Origin: Methanocella arvoryzae MRE50
GTDB taxonomy: Archaea > Halobacteriota > Methanocellia > Methanocellales > Methanocellaceae
Direction: 5' to 3'
Assembly: GCF_000063445.1 (NCBI RefSeq)
Contig: NC_009464.1
Coordinates: forward strand, 1 to 64,000
DNA length: 64,000 nucleotides
Below, piece by piece: positions 27,925 to 37,526 of this stretch (position 1 is its first letter; each line of letters begins with the position of its first letter). Made by a program: the position numbers and the translations under genes. The notes beneath the pieces were generated by a model that ran no database searches, had not been told where the DNA came from, and worked only from the letters and a program-made list of their open reading frames with translations.

Positions 27925-28722
27925 ATGAAGTTCGGCCTGAAAGTCCACCACACAGATATCGACAGCCTGCTGTACTTACGACCTCAGGCGATCGAGTTTG
28001 CGCTGTTTCATGGAGATATGGGTGGCGAATGGGCAGACCGGATCCGCTTCGACGGCCCGATCATCGTTCACGCGCCGGAGAAGTTCGGCGACGGAACCAT
28101 CCTGGATGCGGGCTCTGAAGACGAAGTGCAGCGCACCAGGGCGACAGAGATGCTCAAGCGAACGATCGATATCTCTGTTCGGCTGCAGGCAGAGCTGGTG
28201 ATCATCCACCCGGGAGGCGTGTTCAGGGAGCACAGAACAGTCTCGCCGGAGAGACTGATCAGGACGATGGCGGAGCTAAAAGCCTGTGCTGGCAATCGGG
28301 TTGAGCTGGTGCTGGAAAATATGCCGGGCTACTACCGCACCGGAGGCACACTCTGGCACCCCTGCCTGCTGACCGGAGCAGATGAAATAGTTGCAGTGCT
28401 GGACCGGACTGACGTCGGCTTATGCCTGGACGTCTGTCACGCGAAGCTGTACTGTAACGTCAGCGGACATGATTTCAAGCAGTATATCGAAACGTTGTTG
28501 CCGTATGCCCGGCATCTTCACGTCTCCGACGCCATGGGCGAAGCCGGTGAAGGCCTCCAGATCGGCGAAGGGGAGATCGACTGGGAGTGGCTGGCCTCAG
28601 TAACCCGGGACCTCGATCTGGTTGCGGTGCCCGAGATAGACGACGGTTTCAGGGAGGGGGGCAAAGGTTTCAGGATCGCCAGAGATCGGTTGTCAAGCAT
28701 GGGTTTCTATGGCAGGTCTTAG
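27925..28722 (+). CDS. TIM-barrel sugar isomerase/AP-endonuclease-like protein
   Basis: 265 residues of the xylose-isomerase-like TIM barrel superfamily that also includes endonuclease IV. Visible blocks: VIIHPGGVFREHR, ELVLENMPGYYRTGG, VGLCLDVCHAKLYC and HVSDAMGEAGEGLQIGEGEIDWEWL, which carry the likely metal ligands (H, E, D, H). The C-terminal VPEIDDGF fits a last ligand Glu. Substrate cannot be read from the sequence. It precedes an SDR-family gene in the same direction. Confidence 0.78.
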   Translation: MKFGLKVHHTDIDSLLYLRPQAIEFALFHGDMGGEWADRIRFDGPIIVHAPEKFGDGTILDAGSEDEVQRTRATEMLKRTIDISVRLQAELVIIHPGGVFREHRTVSPERLIRTMAELKACAGNRVELVLENMPGYYRTGGTLWHPCLLTGADEIVAVLDRTDVGLCLDVCHAKLYCNVSGHDFKQYIETLLPYARHLHVSDAMGEAGEGLQIGEGEIDWEWLASVTRDLDLVAVPEIDDGFREGGKGFRIARDRLSSMGFYGRS

Positions 28723-28796
28723 CGTTTATCTGACAACTATTTGAGGTAGTTTTACCATTATATCACTCATACCAAATTACAGGAGCTGGCAAATAC

Positions 28797-29666
28797 ATGA
28801 TTCTAGTTACCGGCTGCGGGCCGCTGGGTGCGGGCCTGGTGAAGGCAATGGAAGATCAGCCTGCAAAAGGCGCTTGCGACGAGAGCAATCCCGATATCCC
28901 GAGAGGCTTCATGACCTACAACTTCGAGAAAGAGCAGGATATCAGGAGGATCGTCGATGTGGAGAAGCCGAAGATCTTAGTTCTCACCGAAGAGATCGAC
29001 AACGTCGAGTACTGCGAGGAGAACCGCATGGATGCCATGTACTACAACACCCGGGCTCAGCGGTATTTCGCCGAGGCTGCGCAGAACGTCGGGGCGAGGC
29101 TTGTGCTCCGCTCAAGCGCGATGGTGTTCGACGGCCGCAAGCCCGGTGGCATGTACACCGAGGAAGATCATACAAATCCCCTGAACGTCTACGCTGAAAC
29201 TAAGGTGATGGCGGAAACGGCTGTCGACCGGACCAAAGATTTCCTGGTAGTCCGTTTGGGCGAGCTATATGGCGCCTACTTTGATAACTTCGCCAGCCAT
29301 CTGGTTGAAAGCCTGAGTATGGGACAGAATGTGGAACTGGCGACTGATATGTACTTCTCACCCATCTACCTGGATGATGCTATCGCCGCAATCAAGGAGC
29401 TTACACTAAATGGTATGACCGGCTTCTATCACGTGGCCGGACCGGAAAGGCTGAGCCACTACGAGTTCGGGAAAAAGATCGCCAGGGCTTTCGGGTTTAG
29501 CGAAGACAGGCTGGTACCCATCACCATGGCGGACCTAAAGCTGACTGTGCTGGTCCCCCGGGATACTTCGCTCAGCTCGGCTAAGCTGAACGCGCTGATG
29601 AAAGTGCGCGGCGTAGACGAAGGCCTGGCGGCGATGAAGACTGCTGCGGCGGCCGGTAAAAATTAA
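28797..29666 (+). CDS. NAD(P)-dependent sugar epimerase/RmlD-like reductase
   Basis: 289-residue extended short-chain dehydrogenase. The nucleotide site VTGCGPLGAGL is at residues 4-14, and the catalytic YAETK (Y-x3-K) is near 134-138. The downstream PIYLDDAIAAIKEL and FYHVAGPERLSHYEFGKKIARAFG stretches are typical of the dTDP-4-dehydrorhamnose reductase group. It probably acts on a nucleotide sugar; no other sugar genes are nearby. Confidence 0.82.
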   Translation: MILVTGCGPLGAGLVKAMEDQPAKGACDESNPDIPRGFMTYNFEKEQDIRRIVDVEKPKILVLTEEIDNVEYCEENRMDAMYYNTRAQRYFAEAAQNVGARLVLRSSAMVFDGRKPGGMYTEEDHTNPLNVYAETKVMAETAVDRTKDFLVVRLGELYGAYFDNFASHLVESLSMGQNVELATDMYFSPIYLDDAIAAIKELTLNGMTGFYHVAGPERLSHYEFGKKIARAFGFSEDRLVPITMADLKLTVLVPRDTSLSSAKLNALMKVRGVDEGLAAMKTAAAAGKN

Positions 29667-29672
29667 ATTTTT

Positions 29673-29858
29673 TTACTTCAGCTCTCGCTTGACCTTCTCC
29701 TCGACCTTGCCCATTTCCTTAACTGCTTTGCCCGCTTCCTTCTCGGCTTTGCCCCTTGCTTCCAGGCCTGGCCTGCCTGCTGCCTTTCCTACTTCTTCCC
29801 TGGTCTTGCCCATAGCTTCCTTAGCAGTGCCCTTCACTTCTTTTTCAATACCACCCAT
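29673..29858 (-). CDS. Small Lys/Glu-rich CsbD-like protein
   Basis: 61 residues of repeating K/E/A/G content (GTAKEAMGKTREEVGKAAG and similar), low complexity and likely helical or disordered. It resembles CsbD-like or LEA-type stress proteins. It converges on the SDR gene with 6 bp between stops. A TATA-like motif for the minus strand is not clear. Real expression is likely given the codon pattern, but function is a guess. Confidence 0.55.
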   Translation of the reverse strand: MGGIEKEVKGTAKEAMGKTREEVGKAAGRPGLEARGKAEKEAGKAVKEMGKVEEKVKRELK

Positions 29859-29927
29859 GTTCTCACCATCTCCGAGAATGAAAGAGATGTATAAAACGGT
29901 TGACCAAATTATGGTGAAAATAAGATC

Positions 29928-30077
29928 ATGTCTCGCACGATCAAGTATGCGCGGGAAACAGGCTATCTGCCCTGCCGCAAGTGCCGGATGCCGGAGAGCG
30001 CTTACGCGCTGCGGCTGAAAAGAAAGAAAAAAGAAAAATTGGGGGATGGCCGGGAACTTAGAGCTGATACGGAGTAA
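29928..30077 (+). CDS. Candidate 49-residue basic protein with CxxC
   Basis: An open frame from ATG 29928 to TAA 30075-30077 encodes a basic peptide with GYLPCRKCRMPES and a KRKKKEK tail. A TATA-like tataaaac at 29890-29897 sits about 35 nt upstream. The frame overlaps the end of the subtilase gene on the other strand by 20 bp. A single CxxC cannot bind zinc alone. Evidence is limited to frame, composition and promoter. Confidence 0.35.
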   Translation: MSRTIKYARETGYLPCRKCRMPESAYALRLKRKKKEKLGDGRELRADTE

Positions 30078-32454
30078 TCAGCACGTAGCTGGCCTTCCCG
30101 CCGACCTGGGTGCCCTCTACCTTGAGGGTGTAGATGCCCGGGGCCGAGTTCTGGTAGTCGATCTGTGCGTAGGGCGCCATCATCGAGTTCTGGCCGGCGC
30201 CGGCGCTGGCGATCTTATTGCCATCGTCGTCGTAAAGGGCCAGCGTCAGCTTGTTGAAGCCCCAGTTCCACGCGAGCCGGGCGTTGATGTCCTGGCTGCC
30301 TGCGGTGAAGCTGTAGGATGCAGCCTGCCCGTTCGAGATCGTACCTGTCTTCTTATACGCCGGTGCGACTGCAGGCGTTGCCTCGCCCGTGATCGTAACC
30401 GGCTTGAAAGCCTGCCTGGCATATACTCTGAGCAGGTAGTAGCCGTCCTGCGGAGCGTTGTACTTGATAGTCTCCGAGGTGGTGTACCGCTGCTGTGACT
30501 GCGCCACTAGCTTGCCGGCCGGATCGTATAGGTACAGGTCCAGGTCGCTGGAGGTGCCCTGCCACGATACCTTTGCGGTGATCTGGCCCGCCTGAGTCGG
30601 CGTTATATAGGTGTAGTAGTCGCCGCCGTTGCTGACTGTGCCCGTGAATGCGGTGCCGGGCTCAGGCACCGGAGTTGGCACAGGGGTGGAGGTAGGTTTC
30701 GGGGTCGGCACCGTCGTCGGCGTCGGGGTTGTCCTGCCTCCGGCCACGTTAAGTGTATACGACTTGGAACTGCTGACCGTGCTGTCAGAGCCGGACCTTA
30801 CTGTCACGGTAAACTGGTGACTGCCAGCCGTCGCGTCTGTGCCCGGTGTCAACTGTACCTGCATAGAGCCTGCTGCACCCGGGCTGATCACGCCGCCCGA
30901 ATATCCCGATACCTGGACCCATTCTCTGGGAATGCCGTTGACCGTCACGCTGTACGCGTCACTGGCGCTTCCTGTGTTCACGATCATCATGGTCTGGCTC
31001 ACTGTGGTGCCGGGCGCTACCTGGAATCTCTCAATGCTGCCCATCTGGCCTTTGTAATGGGCGAACATCGATATCAGCCCGACTGCGTAGCTGCCCGGTT
31101 CGGGCGACGGAGTCGGCGTGGGCGTCGGGTTCGGCCCGGGTGTCGGGGTGGGTGTCGGGGTCGGGTTCGGTCCCGGTGTCGGCGTCGGGGTGGGGCTGGG
31201 GGTCGGCAGCTGGCCGCTGAGGACGTATTCCAGCGCTGCTTTCGCATCAACCCGGCCGTAGCCGTAGTTATTGTTAGGTACGCCGCTGCCCAGGGGCTTT
31301 GCGGTCCTAGTCAGCGCTTCTTTCACCTGGGCCGGGGTGAGGTCCGGCTTGGCCTGCAGCAGCAGGGCGGCGACGCCAGAGGTCATCGGGGTGGCCATCG
31401 AGGTGCCGCTCATCGCCTGGTAATACTGGCCTACGGGCTTGGAAGAAGCTACTCCCGTGGCTTTGGAAGCGACGAGGCCGACGCCCATGTTGGTGACGTC
31501 CGGCTTGACTCTGCCGTCGTAGGTCGGCCCTCTCGAGCTGAACGAAGCGATCTGGTCGTTGCGGTCGGTGGCGCCGACTGTGATGGCATCGGGGCTGTCG
31601 CCCGGGCACGCTACAGTCTTGCCGCTTGGGCCGCTGTTCCCTGCCGCCACGATGACGGTGACGCCTGCGTCTACCGCTCTCTTGATGGCGTCGTCACTGG
31701 CCTTCGAGTGGCTGGAGCTGCCGAGGGACATGGAAATGATGTCCGCCTTGTTCTGGACTGCCCAGTCGATACCCTTGATAATGTTAGAGTTGCTGCCGGA
31801 GCCGTCCCTGCCGAGCACCTTGATGCCTATTAAGCTGGCTTCTGGGGCTACGCCCTTGTACTTGCCATTGTCTGCGGCGCCCGTGCCTGCGACAGTGCCG
31901 GCTACGTGGGTGCCGTGTCCGTGATCATCGTACGGTGTCGTCTTGCCCTGAGTATAGTCTACCCAGCCGACGATCTTGTTGCCGTTCAGATCTGGGTGGC
32001 TGCCGTCGATGCCCGTGTCGATGATGGCGACGGTTACGCCTTTGCCGGTGTACCCGGAGTTCCAGGCCTGGTCAGCGCCGATCTGCGGTACTGCCTTGTC
32101 CAGAAGGACGTGAACCTGCTGATCCTTCTCGACATACTTGACATTGTCCATAGCCCTCAGCTGATCAACCTTACTGTCGGGGATCGTAACAGCCATGCCG
32201 TTGATGATGCTGTACTTGTGGATGATCCTGCCATTGAAAGAGTTGACGAGGCTGGTCACTTGATCTTCTGCGGCTATGGAAGCCGTTCCTGGCTTGTCTT
32301 CGAAAGCTACGATATAAGTAGAGTAGCCGGCGGGCTCTTCAGAGCCAGCAGGTTGTGAGTTTTTCAGGGGTGGGACCGCGGCGATTGCCACTGCCGTCAA
32401 AGACAGCAACATTATAAGAATAGCCGCTATGCCCAGCACAGTTTTTAGCTTAAT
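30058..32454 (-). CDS. Secreted subtilisin-like serine protease (S8) with PPC domains
   Basis: About 800 residues. Order: signal peptide; I9-type propeptide (YIVAFEDKPG to KYVEKDQQVHV); S8 catalytic domain with Asp in IDTGIDGSHPDL, His in GHGTHVAG and Ser in SGTSMATP; Pro-Thr-rich linker; an Ig-like domain; a second PT linker; two bacterial pre-peptidase C-terminal (PPC) domains. It is an extracellular protease. The start is uncertain: an ATG at 32517 puts 30 extra residues before the signal, while GGAGGG at about 32460-32465 is spaced for the in-frame ATT at 32454, giving the short KLKTVLGIAAILIMLL leader. Confidence 0.9.
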   Translation of the reverse strand: MKLKTVLGIAAILIMLLSLTAVAIAAVPPLKNSQPAGSEEPAGYSTYIVAFEDKPGTASIAAEDQVTSLVNSFNGRIIHKYSIINGMAVTIPDSKVDQLRAMDNVKYVEKDQQVHVLLDKAVPQIGADQAWNSGYTGKGVTVAIIDTGIDGSHPDLNGNKIVGWVDYTQGKTTPYDDHGHGTHVAGTVAGTGAADNGKYKGVAPEASLIGIKVLGRDGSGSNSNIIKGIDWAVQNKADIISMSLGSSSHSKASDDAIKRAVDAGVTVIVAAGNSGPSGKTVACPGDSPDAITVGATDRNDQIASFSSRGPTYDGRVKPDVTNMGVGLVASKATGVASSKPVGQYYQAMSGTSMATPMTSGVAALLLQAKPDLTPAQVKEALTRTAKPLGSGVPNNNYGYGRVDAKAALEYVLSGQLPTPSPTPTPTPGPNPTPTPTPTPGPNPTPTPTPSPEPGSYAVGLISMFAHYKGQMGSIERFQVAPGTTVSQTMMIVNTGSASDAYSVTVNGIPREWVQVSGYSGGVISPGAAGSMQVQLTPGTDATAGSHQFTVTVRSGSDSTVSSSKSYTLNVAGGRTTPTPTTVPTPKPTSTPVPTPVPEPGTAFTGTVSNGGDYYTYITPTQAGQITAKVSWQGTSSDLDLYLYDPAGKLVAQSQQRYTTSETIKYNAPQDGYYLLRVYARQAFKPVTITGEATPAVAPAYKKTGTISNGQAASYSFTAGSQDINARLAWNWGFNKLTLALYDDDGNKIASAGAGQNSMMAPYAQIDYQNSAPGIYTLKVEGTQVGGKASYVLITPYQL

Positions 32455-32517
32455 GTTTTTCCCTCCAGATTGTTCAAGGCGTTGCCTGTACACCTTTAGC
32501 AACGTGATAGCGAACAA

Positions 32518-33219
32518 TTATTATTTTTGCTATAAATACTTTACAGTTAAATTTTCAAAAATTTTCACTTTTTCAACAAGAGTATTACAAATTTTATACA
32601 ATGTGTTTTCCGGTATCCGCCGAATATGGTCTTCAGACGGTGAAAATGGCTATCCGGGCGCTGACGTGAATTGTTTTACGCACAAGGGCACAGATTATAG
32701 CTGATATTGTTATTGCTTCGATACAGGCCTGAATTTTTTAAATACTTTCCCTGTAAGGGGATAATTTGAGATGATTTCAGATATTTAGATATATTTGACA
32801 CTGTCTGCCCTTACTATGCCAGTTTCACATACGGGTACAGATTTTTTACTTTCCATTTTGCAATTATAATAAAAAGAACACTAAGTTTAAATATACCTAA
32901 GCGCATACTAAGCTTGGGATTTGGATTGGATCAGTTGAACTTTTAAGCTCAATTTGATCGACATACGCATAGCTCTCGAGCTCTGTCTATCTTTGACGGA
33001 TGTATAGCTCCGGCTATTGCCTGCCTTTCCTGTCGGGGTTGTGACTGCAGCCCATTAAACTCGTCCAGTATTTAACCGGGACGGCCAGGGACAAAAGGGC
33101 ATAATATAAAAACGTCGGGTTCACGAGCGCCTGCGAGCGAGTGTCGCGCGCTTACAGACAACGAACGGCTTGCCGTGAACGCCGAGGGATAAAACCTACA
33201 TCAATGGGGATGGGATATT
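32518..33219. promoter_or_regulatory. Long AT-rich intergenic region upstream of second ftsZ
   Basis: No open frame of note. It holds the subtilase promoter on the minus strand (TATTTATAGC near 32532-32544), a TATA-like agtttaaatatacc at 32882-32895 with no gene behind it, and the ftsZ promoter region with ataatataaa at 33101-33110. Between 33119 and 33180, GTTCACG and CGTGAAC could close a stem over a 48-nt insert containing GCGCC and GCGCGC. A small RNA or long leader is possible but not proven. Confidence 0.4.
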
Positions 33220-34383
33220 ATGCAATCTATTGTGCAGGAAGCACTTAAATACACTGAAATGGAACGCGAGTACAGGAACGAAAAGGGAGAGAACAGCGTA
33301 GGTGCAGACTTTGAAGACTTCGGTCTCCCACAGATCAAGATCGTCGGCTGCGGTGGTGCCGGTAACAACACCATCAACAGGCTGTACAACATCGGCGTGG
33401 ACGGCGCAGAAACTATCGCAGTCAACACCGACAAGCAGCACCTCGACGTCATCAGGGCAGACAAGAAGATCCTGGTAGGCAAGTCTCTCACCAGGGGTCT
33501 CGGCGCAGGCGGTTTCCCCGAAATCGGCAAGAGGGCTGCAGAACTCGCGAGAAGCACACTACAGGAAGTCCTTAAGGACACCGACTTAGTATTCATCACG
33601 GCAGGCATGGGAGGCGGAACGGGTACCGGCACGGCGCCCATCGTCGCACAGGTCGCCAAAGAACAGGGCGCCATCGTCGTAGGCATGGTTTCTACACCGT
33701 TCAAGGTAGAGCGCGCCAGAATGGTCAAGGCAGAAGAAGGTATCGCCGACCTTAGAGCAGCAGCAGACACCGTCATCGTGCTCGACAACAACAGGCTGCT
33801 CGAAATGGTGCCGAACCTCCCGCTGGAGCAGGCATTCTCCGTAATGGACCAGCTAATCGCTCAGACTGTCAAAGGTATCTCAGAGACCATCACCAGGCCT
33901 TCGCTCATCAACCTCGACTTCGCCGACGTCAAGGCGATTATGAACGCCGGCGGCATCGCAGTCATGCTCGTGGGCGAGACCAAGAGCCAGGACAAGTCCG
34001 AGAACGTAGTAAGAGAAGCACTCAACCACCCGCTGCTGGACGTAGACTACCGCGGCGCAACCGGCGCACTGGTGCACATCACCGGCGGCCCGGACCTCAC
34101 CCTGCGTGAGGCGGAGAACATCGCAGAGTCGCTCACTTACGAGATGGATTCCCACGCCAACGTCATATGGGGCGCCAGAATCCAGAAGGACTACGAAGGC
34201 AAGGTCAGAGTGCTCGCCATCATGACTGGCATCCAGTCGCCGCAGGTCATGGGCAAGAGCGGCCAGAGAGCCTCGGCAACCATGTCTGACGAAAGCACCA
34301 GCCGCTACCGAAGGGCTCCCGGCACCACCGGCGGCCGCAAGACTGGCAAGCCTCTCGACACTATCATTGACATAGTCGAATAG
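33220..34383 (+). CDS. ftsZ: Cell division protein FtsZ, second paralogue
   Basis: 387-residue FtsZ with GTPase signature GGGTGTG at residues 131-137, the NTD motif at 69-71 and the T7-loop region [12 protein letters not shown]. Its N-terminal extension is about 25 residues shorter than that of the secE-linked copy. It is a single-gene unit with a long upstream region, a GGGGATGGG ribosome-binding stretch and a good terminator. Two FtsZ paralogues are usual in euryarchaea. Confidence 0.95.
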   Translation: MQSIVQEALKYTEMEREYRNEKGENSVGADFEDFGLPQIKIVGCGGAGNNTINRLYNIGVDGAETIAVNTDKQHLDVIRADKKILVGKSLTRGLGAGGFPEIGKRAAELARSTLQEVLKDTDLVFITAGMGGGTGTGTAPIVAQVAKEQGAIVVGMVSTPFKVERARMVKAEEGIADLRAAADTVIVLDNNRLLEMVPNLPLEQAFSVMDQLIAQTVKGISETITRPSLINLDFADVKAIMNAGGIAVMLVGETKSQDKSENVVREALNHPLLDVDYRGATGALVHITGGPDLTLREAENIAESLTYEMDSHANVIWGARIQKDYEGKVRVLAIMTGIQSPQVMGKSGQRASATMSDESTSRYRRAPGTTGGRKTGKPLDTIIDIVE

Positions 34384-34398
34384 TCCTACAAGCAATCC

Positions 34399-34428
34399 GG
34401 TGCGCTGATGCGCACCACACTTTTTTAT
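34399..34428 (+). terminator. Terminator after second ftsZ
   Basis: GGTGCGC (34399-34405) and GCGCACC (34410-34416), loop TGAT, followed by TTTTTT at 34421-34426. Confidence 0.75.
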
Positions 34429-34523
34429 TAAGCTTTTATTAAGTCTTCAAAAACCTTTCACGGGCGCATTTTTCGCCTCATCACCTGTAAACGACTTTCT
34501 ACCTATCCGTCGAATTGACTTCT

Positions 34524-34871
34524 ATGTCACATGGCCATGACGAACCTCAGGAACAGCTCGAGCATATCTTCAAATGCTACTGCGAAACAGGCCTGACTCT
34601 CGCAACTCTTGCCGTTGTCCGGAGGGGTGCGTCCACTATCTCCGAGGCCCGGGATAACATAGCATCCTACACGGCAGAGATGATGATCGTAGACGAGAAA
34701 AAGCTCGCGCGGGAGCTCGAGGATCTGGTGCGCCAGGGCTGTGTAGAACTAAAAGAAGGCCGCTACTACATTACTCCTAAAGGGAAAAATCTGATGTTCA
34801 TAATGTTGAAGCAGTGGAATAAGTACGTGGACGCGATGAACAATCTATGGGGCTGCTATTACGGGGCCTGA
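34524..34871 (+). CDS. Winged-helix-like regulator candidate
   Basis: 115 residues from ATG 34524 (a TTG at 34515 is in frame). The region ISEARDNIASYTAEMMIVDEKKLARELEDLVRQGCVELKEGRYYITPKGKNLM has the helix-helix-wing layout and the closing YYITPKGK of archaeal winged-helix regulators. Two Cys occur near the N-terminus (CYC). It lies between ftsZ and the 609-residue unknown. The DNA target is unknown. Confidence 0.6.
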   Translation: MSHGHDEPQEQLEHIFKCYCETGLTLATLAVVRRGASTISEARDNIASYTAEMMIVDEKKLARELEDLVRQGCVELKEGRYYITPKGKNLMFIMLKQWNKYVDAMNNLWGCYYGA

Positions 34872-34993
34872 TGCCGCTATGGCTGAGAAGATAAAACCAA
34901 CAGGGCTTTTATGGCCGTCTTCGTTGAAATAAAGTCTTTTTGACGCCCTGAAAGCGATAAAGCTATAATCAATGATACGCAATAGCAGTTTAT

Positions 34994-36823
34994 ATGTCAT
35001 TCCTGGGTGGGGATAAGATCGACGAAAAAGTCGAGCTGAACCCAAAATACGTGGGCAAACTCATTGAGACCAGGCTTTATGCCATCAACGAGAAAAAGCA
35101 TTACGATGGCGTGGTTTTAACCTTTTACTGCCCTAAGTGCGGGCATAATAACACTCTGGTGAAGCCGCTATTGCTGTATAACCTGACGATGGACTCTTTC
35201 ATGCAGGCAGTCTCCAGCTACCGGTTTGAGACGCATGCCTGTGTTTGTGGTACCAGACTGACTTCAAACAACCTGATCGTCGCCCAGTACAGCCACTTTT
35301 TCCCGGAGACTCAGCTCGATTTTCAGGCGGAAGTAACCGCCGGGAGCGAGTTCGTATCGTTCTACCGGATGGACTTATCGGGTGACCGGGAGCTTATCCG
35401 GCAGACTCCTGATTTCAGGTACATGTATGATACCTTCGGGCGGGTACTGAGCATAAAAGAGTGCTGGAAGCACATGATCAGCTCGGCGCTCCAGACACGG
35501 ACTATCCAGCTCTACAACGTGGAGAAAGGTTACACAATCCTCGCTGTACCCGTGGACAGCCCCCGGGCGAGGGTGAACATTCGAGAGATCGCAGGTCCCG
35601 TGTGGCCCGGCGAGTCGGGGCAGGTTATCCGACTGTCGGACATGGCCCGGGAAGAAGGACTGAAGCTGGAAGATATGTACCAGGACTGGATGCCGGAATA
35701 CGCCGCCGAGATCAACGGCGGCCACGTCGACGTCGCTGCTGTTCTGGACCTTGCCAGAGTGCTGGCGCTGCTTAAGAAGATGCTTACCCGGGAGGCCATC
35801 GAATTCACGGCCCAGGGGGATATCGTAACCATCACCAGCAGGCCGTTCAAGGCTCAGCTATCGATCAAGGACATCGCCCGGGAAGCGGTCTATACCGGCA
35901 AGAGCTTCCACGATGTCATCGATGCCAGGATCGAGGCCGCCCTGACCCGGATTCACCAGGCAGAGTGTATCCTGAAAGATATCCGGAAAGACATGCCTGC
36001 CTACCAGTACCATGTAGACGGGGACTTCCTGGAGATCATCAACCCGTACAACGGCCTTTCAGAGCGGGTCAACCTGTATGCCCCGTTGCCTAAGGGTGGC
36101 ACCAGGATCATTATAGCAAAGCTGCGCGAGGCGCTTTGTAAGAATGAAAAGTTCCACCCGGTCTGCAAATGCGGCCGGGACAGCTTTGTCTATAAGACCA
36201 TCGAGCCCGCTTCGTGGCTCAAGACCACGCCAGACTCCTTCAACTACGTATGCGACGAGCGCGAGAACGCCGTCATACTCTACTATATCTCGTGCACAGA
36301 ACACACTAACCCGGTCATGAGGACCGATTTAGCCAGCTGGCTGATCGATCGTGAAGTGCTCGACGAAATTTTCGAGGAGGAGCTGGATGTCCTGAGGCTA
36401 AACATCGAAGCCCACGCCGGCAAGTTCGGGGATGACACCATCGTCGGAGTCCTGAGCAAGCACGCATGCGACATCATGACTCACCCGTCTTTCATCAAAG
36501 CGCTGCTGGACGAGCTGAAAGTCCGGCTCGGCGACAGAGTCATCGCTTACGCTCCCTACAAGGAAATGGTGCTCATCTACAAGGAAGACGCGAAGGTCGA
36601 AAACCTCAACGCCGCCCTGCTCGATATCCAGACGATCGTTGACAGGAAAGACCTGTCCCTGACCCCGCTGGACTACATAGAACTGTTCGAGCTTACTCAT
36701 GGTCATGGGATCATCAATCTAATCACCCTGCCGGAGAAGCCGGAACAGCCTGAGCAGGCAGCAATCTCCGGGCCTGACACCGCCATTGAGGAAACCCAGG
36801 GCAAGACTGGAGGAAATGCCTGA
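34994..36823 (+). CDS. Large uncharacterised protein with two cysteine clusters
   Basis: 609 residues, no family recognised. An N-terminal zinc-ribbon-like pair CPKCG (about 46-50) and CVCG (about 83-86) could bind one metal. A second set, CKCG (about 391-394) with further Cys in the next 50 residues, is in the middle. There is no signal peptide or membrane segment; the C-terminus ends in a Pro/Glu/Gln-rich tail. The arrangement suggests two related halves. It is monocistronic and the codon use looks like its neighbours. Confidence 0.7.
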   Translation: MSFLGGDKIDEKVELNPKYVGKLIETRLYAINEKKHYDGVVLTFYCPKCGHNNTLVKPLLLYNLTMDSFMQAVSSYRFETHACVCGTRLTSNNLIVAQYSHFFPETQLDFQAEVTAGSEFVSFYRMDLSGDRELIRQTPDFRYMYDTFGRVLSIKECWKHMISSALQTRTIQLYNVEKGYTILAVPVDSPRARVNIREIAGPVWPGESGQVIRLSDMAREEGLKLEDMYQDWMPEYAAEINGGHVDVAAVLDLARVLALLKKMLTREAIEFTAQGDIVTITSRPFKAQLSIKDIAREAVYTGKSFHDVIDARIEAALTRIHQAECILKDIRKDMPAYQYHVDGDFLEIINPYNGLSERVNLYAPLPKGGTRIIIAKLREALCKNEKFHPVCKCGRDSFVYKTIEPASWLKTTPDSFNYVCDERENAVILYYISCTEHTNPVMRTDLASWLIDREVLDEIFEEELDVLRLNIEAHAGKFGDDTIVGVLSKHACDIMTHPSFIKALLDELKVRLGDRVIAYAPYKEMVLIYKEDAKVENLNAALLDIQTIVDRKDLSLTPLDYIELFELTHGHGIINLITLPEKPEQPEQAAISGPDTAIEETQGKTGGNA

Positions 36824-36946
36824 TCAAGTTCTGGAGCGTAATGCCATTGCATATCCTCGTGTGAATGTTGAAAAAGCTGCGCTTTGCCGGCCAGCATTAT
36901 GGGAATAATTGCATTCTATTGTCTCTATGTGCCTGTGAACGTACAC

Positions 36947-37372
36947 GAACGCTGCGCTGTGCCTTACTTGATTGCTTAGGCTCCCTGAGACAGCAAATCG
37001 AACGCTGCGCTGTGCCTTACTTGATTGCTTAGGCTCCCTGAGACAGCAAATCGAACGCTGCGCTGTGCTAATCCACACAGATGCCACAGATTCCGATTGA
37101 TTCCACAGATTCCTCTGCTGAATCCACAGATTACTACTCGATAGCACAGATGGTAAACGCTAATACAATCGATCACCGATAGCAAGCATAAGGACAGTCG
37201 ATCAGATTATTGTTGTTTATCTGTAGAATCCTTCGCCATCTGTGCTATCTATTAAGAATCTGTGGATTCGGTATCAATCTGTGAAATCTGTGTGGTTTGG
37301 CACAGCGCAGCGTTCGTATTGCTGCCTCACCATACACGAGTAATCAGAGAACGCGCAGCACAGCGTTCGCGT
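36947..37372. repeat. Long inverted-repeat element, CCACAGATT family, copy B
   Basis: The same long palindrome as copy A and in the same orientation. The left end is expanded: GAACGCTGCGCTGTGC begins at 36947, 37000 and 37053, a 53-bp tandem repeat. The inner arms hold CCACAGATT words up to about 37130, the centre has CGATCACCGATAGCAA near 37169-37184, and the right arm returns to CACAGCGCAGCGTTCGTATT at 37301-37320, with an outer CAGCGTTCG near 37360. No gene is supported between 36824 and 37526. Confidence 0.85.
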
Positions 37373-37455
37373 ACGTTCGAGGGTTCCTGAGAAATGGCAT
37401 ATCCCAGTCACCCTGTTGTATAGAGAGTAGCCAGAATTAATCAACTTCAGACCAT

Positions 37456-37473
37456 AGCATATCTTTATATGCT
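37456..37473 (+). promoter_or_regulatory. Palindrome over the TATA box of first PaaK gene
   Basis: AGCATAT (37456-37462) and ATATGCT (37467-37473) flank CTTT, making a perfect 7-bp inverted repeat that includes the TATA-like CTTTATATG. AGCATA recurs at 37491 and 37522. The layout is that of a repressor operator overlapping the promoter, 54 nt before ATG 37527. Confidence 0.5.
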
Positions 37474-37526
37474 ACGCAGTGTTATAGGATAGCATACGAC
37501 ACAGTAACAGATACTGGGGTTAGCAT

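Noticed and set aside
30817-31833. 338-codon frame antisense to the subtilase
   Set aside because: Antisense to the S8 catalytic domain, with arginine-rich composition typical of shadow frames.
36947-37069. CRISPR-like repeats
   Set aside because: The 53-bp period is fully conserved, again with no variable spacer, and it is part of a palindromic element.
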